Assembly (NCBI GenBank): GCA_028023455.1
Contig: JAQFVV010000229.1
Span: forward strand, 806,501-870,500
DNA: 64,000 nt
From: Epiperipatus broadwayi
Taxonomy: Eukaryota; Onychophora; Udeonychophora; Euonychophora; Peripatidae
Reading direction: 5' to 3'
This document shows, piece after piece, positions 38,642-48,400 of the stretch (within the stretch, counting starts at the first letter, position 1; the number at the start of each line of letters is the position of its first letter). The notes beneath the pieces were generated by a model. The model was not told the origin of the DNA. It was given only the letters and a program-made list of their open reading frames with translations, and ran no database searches. A program made the translations under genes and the position numbers.

Positions 38642-39005
38642 ACAGGAATAAGAAACTAGATCTAAACACAAACTCTGAGCATTTATGAAACAGTTTCTAT
38701 TCAGCTTGCAAGCGTGAATCTCTTAGACACATTAATGTCTTCAAACTCAGCATAGCAAGCCATATAGCTACATGGGTCTGATCTCTGTTCAGCATCACCA
38801 CATAGTAGAAGCCTCTGCAATATACATCATTGCAAGAAAGACCTCAAAGGTACATTTATGAAAAACAAAAAAACACAAGTTAAAAAACTTGCTAATGCTT
38901 GTATTTATGATAACAGATGGCATTCTACCAAAAACGCCGTCAAGCGTAGTTTTCTGTTTACATAAACGTCAGAGTGAGTATTCACTATCTCTAACTTTAA
39001 TTCCA

Positions 39006-39049
39006 CTTTCAGATCATGATTTCAAGCTATTTGCTATCATCAGTGAAAG
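39006..39049 (-). ncRNA. Hammerhead ribozyme, type B copy 2, intact core
   Basis: Identical to type B copy 1 over the 44-base motif, 408 bases away on the same strand. RNA made across both would be cut to a 408-nt monomer with hammerhead ends (5'-OH and cyclic phosphate), suited to circularisation. Confidence 0.85.
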
Positions 39050-39126
39050 AGGAATAAGAAACTAGATCTAAACACAAACTCTGAGCATTTATGAAACAGT
39101 TTCTATTCAGCTTGCAAGTGTAAATC

Positions 39127-39164
39127 TCTGACGATAGCAAATAGCTTGAAATCATGATCTGAAA
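39127..39164 (+). ncRNA. Truncated hammerhead ribozyme at the palindrome junction
   Basis: Plus strand: core CUGACGA (position 7 is free), UAGC-AAAUA-GCUU, GAAA, UCAUGA, UC, UGAAAG. The 5' half of stem I is missing because the inversion junction falls exactly before CUGACGA. The breakpoint within the ribozyme is notable. Confidence 0.65.
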
Positions 39165-39530
39165 GTGGAATTAAAGTTAGAGATAGTGAATACTCACTCT
39201 GATGTTTATGTAAACAGAAAAGTACGCTTGATGGTATTTTTGGTAGAACACCATCTGTTATCATAAATACAAGCATTAGCAAGTTTTTTAACTTTGTGTT
39301 TTTTTGTTTTTCATAAATGTACCCTTGAGGTCTTTCTTGCAATGATGAATATTGCAGAGGCTTCTACTATGTGGTGATGCTGAACTGAGATCAGACCCAT
39401 GTAGCTATCTGGCTTGCTATGCTGAGTTTGAAGACATTAATGTGTCTAAGAGATTCACGCTTGCAAGCTGAATAGAAACTGTTTCATAAATGCTCAGAGT
39501 TTGTGTTTAGATCTAGTTTCTTATTCCTGT

Positions 39531-39574
39531 CTTTCACTGATGGTAGCAAATAGCTTGAAATCATGATCTGAAAG
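39531..39574 (+). ncRNA. Hammerhead ribozyme, type B inverted copy
   Basis: Same as the type B consensus on the plus strand, except for A9 to G (CUGAUGG). Stems I and III pair as in the intact copies. Its cleavage point is 409 bases from that of the junction copy. Confidence 0.75.
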
Positions 39575-39690
39575 TGGAATTAAAGTTAGAGATAGTGAAT
39601 ACTCACTCTGACGTTTATGTAAACAGAAAACTACGCTTTGACGGTGTTTTTGGTAGAACGCCATCTGTTATCATATATATATATTGGGCC

Positions 39691-41560
39691 AGGCACATTT
39701 GCAAATGTGGCTAAGCACAAGGTAATGCTAAATAAATTAATGACTGAAAATATGTAAAAAGCCATTAAATGGGGGGAGGGGTGGATATACAATTTATATA
39801 ATCGAACTTATTATAAATTAAGAGAGAGAGAACTGTGGGTATAACATAAACTCGCACACATATATGATTAAAGCCAATATTTAAAGGCTTAGAAATGTAT
39901 TTGTAATTTTGATTTTTGGTTTCTTTTTTTTTTAAAAAAAAAAAAAGAAATGCCAAAATGTATTTATAATTTTAAAATTTTTTGTTTGTTAAAGAAACGG
40001 CGTTTATTTAACAATTTGTGATGCTGTATTTATTTTTTTGAGTGTTTACAACCAATGTAAAAAGGAAAATTTAAAATATTACTATTTAAAAATAAATTAA
40101 AAATAATTTCAAGATCGAAGTTTTAATGCTTGTTTTTCTCTTCAGTTGTATTTGAGCAAGAGAGGGGGGGGTCATTGTCTTAAATTTAAGAAAAACCTAA
40201 AGGCATTCTGATTCCCTGTCCATTCTAAACTAATTTCAACTGGATAAAAAGAACTTGATTAAAGTTGTGATAATGCGGGCAGAGAGGAATGTCCAATTTA
40301 AGTGAAATATTTTTTTAGACTTCGATTGCGATAATGTAATTACTAAAAAAATGAAAAAGATGTTATCATTCATTAAAATTTTCATGAGTGATATTGTGAT
40401 CTGAATGGAGATAAAAAAAACTAAGTGGAAATAAAATTCTTGAGAGCACTTAGGCAATTGCATTGGAATGTTTCATGAATCGTCTAAAAGAATTAGTAAA
40501 ACAAAAAAAAAGATTTAATTAATTAATTTTTCTTTTTGGAGGGGATACCTGAATTGATGGTATATTGAAGAGATATCTGTTCTGAAGTTGCAAGAAGGGA
40601 GTTCATTTTTTGTTTTTCAAAGGCAAATCTTATTAGGAGCCTAAGTCTAATTTTACTGTTAAGCTAATGCTGTTAATGGAACCATGTGAAGTATTGCAAT
40701 CTTTTGAGCAAGCTTGCTGATTCTGATTTACCCTAATCCATGAGATTTACTCTAATTAAAAATTCATTCAGTCATTCTGAACCAATGAATACTAATCCAT
40801 GCAGTCACTCAAATAATCATTCGAGCAGTTAACCAGTCAGTAGTCAACGATTAAAACATTGGATGATTAAGTGCTGTAGAGTAATGTCAGTTATCTAGCC
40901 AACTATTGGAAAGCTAAATAATCAGCAGATGATTATTCCACCATATACTCAGTTAATGCCAATGGAAGTTCAATTGCAACATGCCAGTGAAGCCAGTACC
41001 TAACCTAGAATTCATAAAACAAGAAAATACTGTTTATAGTATATAATATTCATTATCCAGCCTAAAGATGCAAATAAAGCACTTTCCTATATGTAGAATG
41101 ATTATGGGGTAGAAGCCTATTTCAGCGTGTCTGTCCAGCTCCGCTCCTGCTGTCCCAAAAGAATGTAAATGCTGAGATTCAAACACCCAGCAATGATGAT
41201 GATTTCTATGAACTTGTGCCACAGTCAAGTCCAGCCCTTGTCACAGTAGATGAATAGATATGTAGCCCATTCAAATCCTATAGAGGGTTGAAGCTTATAG
41301 ACTATATCAGGTACACTATTTTTTTTGTTTATTTTATTTAAATTTAATACACATTTTGTAAATCTATATCTTATTACATACAGTACACAAACACACCTTT
41401 CATGTAACTTGTTATTTTTTCCTTGTTTGCTTAATGCACATGTGTGAGTTTATAATCCACAGATCATTATCTCTCACATACTAGTTATTTAATCCATTTT
41501 TTTATTAAGAAAGAAATTTTCCTTTATTTAGTGTAATGAGTGCTTTGTCAAGTATCTATA
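39691..41560 (+). other. Intron sequence, no gene recognised
   Basis: AT-rich with G/C homopolymer runs near 39.77 and 40.17 kb. It lies within the 9.5-kb cyclase intron. No coding or repeat family could be assigned. Confidence 0.45.
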
Positions 41561-41590
41561 TGTGTGATCACAGTATGTGCGATCATCACA
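41561..41590 (+). repeat. Copy of the LTR end motif found at 6.9 and 11.8 kb
   Basis: GTGTGATCACAGTATGTGCGATCATCACA here matches the right-hand ends of both LTRs (GTGTGACCACAGTATGTGCGATCATCACA at 11810-11838) with a single base difference, then both continue ATAT. Weaker similarity may extend some 30 bases to the left. Confidence 0.55.
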
Positions 41591-42556
41591 ATATGTTGAT
41601 GATGTTTTTGTTTGTGGAAATCCAAATGCTATTAATGATTTGTTTAATGAATTAAATAATATAAAGGGCTTAAAATGGATTAAAATCAGATGAAAATTCA
41701 ATGAGTGTTCAATTTTTAGATCTCAAGATAACTAGAAACAAAGATAAACTGGATTACTATATGACTATTAAACCAATAGCAAAAAGAGGATATATTCCAT
41801 ATAATCAAAAGTACCAATGTCACATAAAATGGCAGGTTTAAAGTCCTTCTTATTTAGAAATGATAATCTTTGTAAATATTCATCAGATAAAAACAAAAAT
41901 ATTAAAATTTATTATAATGATTGTTAAATGCTGGATACAGTTATGATTATGTTTATTATACTATTAAAAATATTAATTTTAAATATAAAAATAATATTAA
42001 TAATAATGTTAATTCTTCTGATAAAAAAATTTGAATATCAATACCATATATTTCAAATCAACAGGCAAGTTTCATTAAGAAAATTTATAAAAGTATATGT
42101 GATATTGCATTTTATACACCACCTACTTTAAATAAATTAATAAATAATTCAAAAGATAAAACCTTTTTGACAAATAAAAATTATATCATTTACAAATGGA
42201 CATGAAGGTGTGGCAGTGGATATATAAGTAAATCGAGGTGCACATTGGAAAAAAGAACAAAAGAACATTTGTTTTTATTAAAAAGGGTTCAAAATACAAA
42301 ACAAAATTATAAAAATAATGATAATTTATCAGCTTCTGTCTTTTATAACCATAATAAATCATGTATATATGGTTTTGATTTTAATTATAGTAATGTAAAA
42401 ATGTTGAAAACTGAAAGAAATAATAATAAAAGAAAAATTAAGGAAGCAATGTTGATATATAAATACAAGCAAGATTTAATCAATAGGCAGGCAGCAAACG
42501 ATAAGATCGCGTGGAATTATGGGAAAGTTGACATTATGGAATTATGCGAAAGTTGA
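41589..42556 (+). pseudogene. Penelope-like element fragment with YVDD motif and GIY-YIG remnant
   Basis: Starts directly with QYVDDVFVCGNPNAI, the reverse transcriptase active-site motif C of PLEs. LFNELNNIKGLKWIK follows, then after a frameshift VQFLDLKITRN and TIKPIAKRGYIPYNQK. Further frameshifts separate the thumb. The endonuclease reads CGSGYISKSRCTLEKRTKEH, with the second half of GIY-YIG altered (YIS), then NHNKSCIYGFDF and KRKIKEAMLIYKYKQDLINRQ. It is related to, but distinct from, the copy at 20.7 kb. At least three frame breaks make it a pseudogene. 5' truncation falls just before YVDD. Confidence 0.8.
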
Positions 42557-42836
42557 CCTTTTAAAAGTATTAGTTGACCCAAACTACAAGGATAGTTGAA
42601 AGTGCTCCTAAGTGACTGGTTATAGATATATTTTTATAAACTTTTAAGTACTATATTTTCTAATATTTATTTATAAATTTACGTATATTATTTTGAAGAA
42701 ATACAGACAATGATTTGTAATATTATATATATATATATATGTGTGTATATATACTTTATTTTAAAACAAGACCATAAATCCATTTATATTCATTAATCAA
42801 TGTTTATAATTAATAATATGGCGATTTATACATCTG

Positions 42837-43000
42837 TAATATTGTGGAAGGAATTATTCATCACACATGCACTAGAAATGACATGGACTTCTCTTCTGTC
42901 AATAATTGTTTTAATGATTTTAAAACACTTATTGATAGGAGCGAGAGTGCGTGTGTTTATTGTAGCACATGTGTGAAGAAGAGTTCCTTCTACAATATTA
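42837..43000. mobile_element. MITE with ~33-bp terminal inverted repeats
   Basis: TAATATTGTGGAAGGAATTA at the left end is mirrored at the right by TTCCTTCTACAATATTA, and the similarity continues inward through TCACACATG to about 33 bases with a few mismatches. Total length is 164 bases, with no coding capacity. It ends 61 bases before the next cyclase exon. Confidence 0.55.
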
Positions 43001-43061
43001 ATAAATGTGCATATACATATATATTTAATAAAGTGTGTTTTGGATTTTTTTTCTGAAATAG

Positions 43062-43211
43062 AGGAACTGAAAAGGGAAACATTGTGGACAAACTGCTTAA
43101 AAGAATGGAAGAATATGCAAACAATTTGGAAAAATTAGTGGAAGAAAGAACTCAGGATTATATTGAAGAAAAAAAGAAAGTAGATGATTTGTTATATCAA
43201 TTGCTTCCCAA
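43062..43211 (+). CDS. Receptor guanylate cyclase, coiled-coil linker exon
   Basis: Encodes [21 protein letters not shown], then [25 protein letters not shown]. This is the signalling helix that joins the kinase-homology and cyclase domains and drives dimerisation. Its heptad pattern and the LLYQLLPK end are standard for the family. Acceptor AAATAG at 43056-43061, donor GTAAGT at 43212. Both codon phases match the neighbours. Confidence 0.9.
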
Positions 43212-43814
43212 GTAAGTCATATATAAATTCTACCTTCAATAAAGGACAGCAGAAAATAAAATACAAATTCTTAATTTCATTAATATAATTTATTTAACAG
43301 TTTTATTTATGAAATAATTATATACTAATAGACTATCATTAATCTAGACATCTTTAATTTAAAACCTTCTATTATTCAAATGAAATTACAAACTATTTGT
43401 TTTAATTATTATAAAAAAGCTTATGCTAGTATAAATATAACAATATGCTATGTTTTAAAATGTGAACTATAAATAGCAAAATTATTACTTATTTAATCTT
43501 TCTGCAGAGTTTGTGTTTATAATGAGAAGGGAAAAGTTTATTTTTGAAATCTGAAAAATTCACTAACCAAAAATAATTTTAAATCATAGTTTTCAGCATA
43601 CTAATGGTTTATGCACTTAATTAATTATAATTAATTAAATGCATAAAACTAAATTAAAGATTATAATAAATTAATTGTCATCCACTAGCTCTTAAATACT
43701 GTTCAACATTAGGATATACTATTTAATTTATTATAATTTCTAGTTTAACTTTATGTATTTAATTATATATATATAATATTTAAAATACAGGCCTTCTTCA
43801 TATATATATATTCT
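43212..43814 (+). other. Start of an 11-kb cyclase intron
   Basis: AT-rich, no coding recognised. A palindromic AATTAATTATAATTAATT stretch lies near 43.62 kb. Confidence 0.45.
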
Positions 43815-44281
43815 ACCGTCCCCTTTGCCCTTTGCACCGGCTCCCTATTAAACCGTTCCTAAAAGGGATTGTGAGCTCCAAAATAAACATGATACAGCGT
43901 AAAGATTTATTTATTTTTCTGATATCAATAGTTGTTCATTATCAACACAAGAGGGCGCCAGATACGATGATTTGATTCACAATTTAATTTCTCGCATCAC
44001 CTTACGTCATATCAAAACGATTTTGAAGTCTAATCCCTGCCCATAAGCTCGAACTCCCAGCATGGACCAATAGGGGTCACTCAGGGTCGCAATGAAATTG
44101 CCTTCAAGACTATTATTCTGGCAAATGACACAATATTAACCAATGGATAAGAAGATCGGTTGATTAATAGATCGGTCCAAGCATTGGACGGGATCATTGG
44201 TTATTTCTAACTAATACGAATGTTCGGTTGAGGCATCATTAGAATAAACAATTAGACGCTTATAACATCCTCCCCCCTTTT
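43815..44281 (-). mobile_element. LTR-like block with polypurine tract (minus strand)
   Basis: Read on the minus strand, TAAAAGGGGGGAGGA (44281-44268) is a polypurine tract directly followed by TGTTATAAGCG (from 44267), a plausible LTR start. The block is GC-richer than its surroundings and contains AATAAATAAA. At 43960-43953 TGGCGCCC equals the 3' end complement of a tRNA-Lys type primer. Flanking (TA)n tracts bound it on the left. I found no second LTR copy. Family assignment is tentative. Confidence 0.4.
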
Positions 44282-44387
44282 ATCATACAGTCCAATAGAA
44301 TTATTTATACTAGCTCTATTGACATTAACTTATATTTATTAATAATAGGCCCTCCCAACTCTTAAACCTATGTTAATTACATAATAA

Positions 44388-44420
44388 ATAAACATCGTGA
44401 CTTACGGCACGATGTTTATG
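44388..44420. repeat. 12-bp perfect hairpin
   Basis: ATAAACATCGTG and CACGATGTTTAT pair exactly around a 9-base loop. It lies just beyond the polypurine tract of the LTR-like block. It may be a structural or transcription-end signal, but this is not established. Confidence 0.6.
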
Positions 44421-46023
44421 AATGAAGTTTAAAAGAAATAAAAAAACAAAAAAATATAAGAAAGACAAATTTAAAAGTAAAATAATTAATTGCATGAATA
44501 AATGCTAATTTTAATAATAATTTCAAAAAAAAAAAATATATTTAATTATAGAAAATGATTTGAGGAATGCTCGACTTGTTTAAATTAAAAAAAAATTTAT
44601 TGATTATAAAAAAATGAAACATTGATTAATAGCTTTATTTGCACGCACATACACGCATTCTCACACTCGCACAGAAAAGAACATATTATACATAATAAAC
44701 ATGGCTGATAAAATATATTTCCTCCTTTTACATTTTGAAATTAGGTGTGTGTTATAGTTTATCTGCAAAAGGAAATAATAATTAGGATCAAAGTTCATAA
44801 CTGGAAAAGTCCTAAGATTTAAATATGAGGAACTATGGAGCATCTGACATTTTTATTTACGAAAATTGAAATTAAAATAATAAGATTTAAATATGAGGGA
44901 TTACGGATCATTTTATATTTGATTTATGAAAGTCGAATTTAATTAATTATGAGATTGCCTTTTAAGTTTACGTAAAGAATGAATGGAAGCATTATATAAA
45001 AAAAAATGTTTACCTAGGATTTTGCTTAGTCTTCTGCTGCTTCTAATTTGGTGAGGGTTCGAACCTGATAGATGATGTTTCCATAATACATGGTTATTCA
45101 TTTCACATAAGTTCAGCGTAGTATGTTTGGATGATTCTTATATATTAAACGGAACAACGTCCTTAGACTGATTGGAGCACTATGTTCGGACGGTACTGTT
45201 GTTGATCATTCATAGCTGTGGAGATGTTCTGGCGGCGGAGCGTCGATCAATCACTGAAGGGTTTCCTAGCCCATCATGACGATCGACGCTCTAAATGTTA
45301 ATTTCACAGTGATCATATTGGATAAACGGATAGTAAAAAAAAAAAAAAAAGAAAAGTTCTAGTTGTAGCTTCCGGAGGAATCTAGGAAAAAACTATAAGC
45401 ATAAGCATAAATTATTTTTTTAGATTTAGATTCATATTTATATGGGTTGGTTATTATCTGAGGATCGAATCTCCACCCAGAGTTCAATATTCTTTTAGTT
45501 GTCGTTGGGGTCCGTGTCCTACGTAATGTCCACTCAATCCATATGCTTGAGGCAATCTTAGGTTTAGGCAATCTCATGTTGCAATCTCAGTTAGAAAAAT
45601 TCATACTTATTCACACCTTTTATGCATACATGTGCGCGTGTTTTAAGAGAACAATTTAACTTACATTAGTTTAAAAGTCGAGCATTTAATCTGTCTCAAA
45701 ATCACTTCTATAAGCTTTTAACTTTCACTACAGTTATAATTTAAAATAAACCCCTTTTAATTACCCCCGCGGCATATACAAGTAGAAATCACTTATTGAG
45801 ATTTAAAATGGCATATTAGTAATACTTTATATTTTATTTTTTTAGAGAATATTATTATAGTAGATTATATGAAAGCCTTAAACTATTTAATCAGAAATAT
45901 TAACATTTTATTTTACAATGTATTTTATAACGCATTGAAAGAAAACTACATTTATTTTTTATCATAAGTTGAAAGTAAAAAAATATAGAGTGTTTACATT
46001 GCTCGTGTGTGTGCGTATATACC

Positions 46024-46046
46024 TGTACCGACTTTGTCTCGGTACA
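46024..46046. repeat. 8-bp perfect hairpin
   Basis: TGTACCGA pairs with TCGGTACA around a 7-base loop, beside a (TA)n run. Confidence 0.5.
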
Positions 46047-48400
46047 ATATATATATTTATATATATGTTAATTCTAATATTTTCACGGATAAAATATGTC
46101 ATATTATTATTACCGAATATCCCGCAAATAGTAATAATAATATGATATATATATATATATTGTAATGGTAAGAATTGTCCCTCCACATAACAAAATCTAG
46201 AACATAGGCAAATACACTAAAGCTGATCGAATCCAGATGCTGTGGTCCAGAATCTGACCAACATTCAACCCTTTCACCTCTGCTCAATGATTTACTATCC
46301 TATGGATGACATTCCTCCACGTACACAGACAATCAATTTACTCTCGGTCCAGCAGTCACTCCCCATAGAACAAGAGACTCATAATTTAACTAATTTATCA
46401 CTGATTTGATAAGATATGTACACATATGGCTAAGTAATTAATTATAGAACTTAACAGATTGATCTACATATATGTGAAATAGTGTATGTGCAATTAAATA
46501 TAGAGTTGGATAAAATGAATTCACAGACAATAAAATATGCAAACGAGTTATAATTTTAAATATGATTACTTTAATAAAACAATAGCAAACAATAAATTAA
46601 AACATACCAAATTATATGGTGGGAATGTGAGGTATAACGCTCACAGGCGTTAGATAACTGCTGAGATTCATGTTATGTATTTCATTATAAGTGTTTAATA
46701 ATGTGTAATGCGGTATTGGAATTTCATGCCTATATTAATTAATATGCCAAGTTTCTAGCTCTTTTGTAGTCTACTAGATCAAGCGGAACTTTATAGCCAA
46801 AGTTATATAACTAACTATCATAATGCTCCTATAGCATCTATTTAATACAAAGTTAATTCGAGCGTGTAATTAGGCTCAGAGATACGCAGGTTAGCATGTT
46901 AACATAGATTAGGACGTATACTAATGCTAGATAAGCATTTAATATCAAAGGGAGAGAAAACTGATTTATGATAGGTTTACCTATATTCTCTATGGCACAT
47001 ATTAAAATATTAACTAAGCAAAAGGGTGTGAATGAGTCATTATTCATGGGCGTTAGTCCCCAAAGACTCGGTTTGCCCTAAGACTACTCAACCTGCCACG
47101 AATAAGAACATTAGTAGTTCAGGTAGTTGGATAAACATTATGAATCATCTAGGTCCTTGTGCCCTAGTTCTAAAAGTGTGCTTGAACCCAAACTAAAGTG
47201 GATGAGAGTGACCTCTGCCAGCACGTCATCAAAAATCATGCAGCAAGCTGATAAGTGTACATTGCGTACTTTGTAACGACGCATCCACAACTTATACATA
47301 TATATAACACAATCGCATAACATTACATTATTGTGCCTTAATATTAGATAGCATATATTTGCATATCTATATAATCCAGTTCTCAAATTTAGTATTTTAA
47401 ATATACTATTAAGGGACTAAATTAATTAGTAACCTAGTTTAATATTATCACCTGCATCTCAACATAAATAAATCTAAGGAGGATAAAGCATATTTGCGGG
47501 GTAATTACGAATAAAATATTAAAATATGCTTTGAAAATATTTCTGTGGCTAGTTCCGATAATATACGAGTTATACATATAAAGTTATAATTCATAACTAA
47601 AATTAAGCAAACTGCATAAAATAGCTAGATAACTGATTATTATAACTGATTATTATAATATTGATATCCAAAACTTAATCAGTAACATAATATGATCTCG
47701 AAACAGCAAGTGAGAATGAAGAATAAAGATTCAATTGATTAATATTAAATTATAGTGAAGATTTGAAATTATCTTCACAAATCGATAAGCTAAAATGATA
47801 TTTAGAAATACTTGCGGTTTCGAGTCATTTGGCATATTAAATACACCTATTATATTAGAATGATAAAATCATAAAACAAAATTGAATAGATTTAGAAATA
47901 GGCATAAAAAGACCGCAGAAAATTGTACATTTAAAATAGATTAATAGGAGTTTTACAATTTAAAAGAGAATTCGAGTTTTACATTATAAAAGAGAATTTA
48001 AATTTTATAATCAGGCAAGACTTAGCATTTGACAATCTTCTTTATAGATTTTAGTAAAGGTATTTGATGAAAGCAGATTTAGTGAATAGCTAGCTTTTAA
48101 AAAATAGTGAAATGAAAGTCACAGTTTATAGACAAGAGCTCTGAGAAAATTTTACCGTTTAGTTGTTTCCATTGCAGCTGGTTTTGAAGCACTTGGGATG
48201 ATAATTAATAAGTTGACACTTGATGATGATGCACAGTTAACAGAGATTTTTCCATGGGCTACTTTTGCTGGTGATGGTATTAGGTTTTATTGGACCAAAG
48301 CTCTCCATTCTCCGCGAGGAGAGGCAGTGAATTACGGCCCCTACTCGACCATTTTAAGGTGAAACCGGCATAGATTCAGCCTACAATTCACTTAATATAT

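Larger units (their letters stand above)
37600..39690. mobile_element. Retrozyme-like array: tandem and inverted units with hammerhead ribozymes
   Basis: Two related unit types recur. Type A (period about 393 bases) occupies 37600-38430: first on the minus strand, then folding back on the plus strand from about 38175. Type B (period 408-409 bases) occupies about 38450-39690: minus strand to 39126, then plus strand. Each period contains one hammerhead ribozyme. A and B share blocks such as GCCTCTGCAATAT, TGTCTTCAAA and ATAGCTA, so they diverged from one ancestor. The block contains no coding frames of note. Tandem non-coding units of a few hundred bases with one type I hammerhead each are the hallmark of retrozymes, which are thought to move as circular RNAs copied by another element's reverse transcriptase. 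The whole block lies in a cyclase intron. Confidence 0.75.
44282..48400. other. Mixed-composition repeat-rich intron stretch, no gene recognised
   Basis: Between (TA)n tracts at about 43.80 and 48.39 kb, patches of higher GC alternate with AT-rich DNA, suggesting one or more old insertions. Visible items are hairpins at 44388-44420, 46024-46046 and 46100-46146, an inverted pair GAGCGTCGAT/ATCGACGCTC at 45.24-45.29 kb, a B-box-like GGGTTCGAACCTG near 45055, and a GC-rich segment at 48.28-48.37 kb. No coding region could be assigned. Confidence 0.4.

Noticed and set aside
38379-38651. 90-codon frame and its relatives at 39103-39342
   Set aside because: They are chance frames through the retrozyme-like units; the conserved feature there is the RNA fold, and the frames run across unit borders.
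48180-48370. Possible exon with an NYGPYSTIL-like translation
   Set aside because: No splice sites in phase with the cyclase exons and no recognised family; more likely an old repeat.
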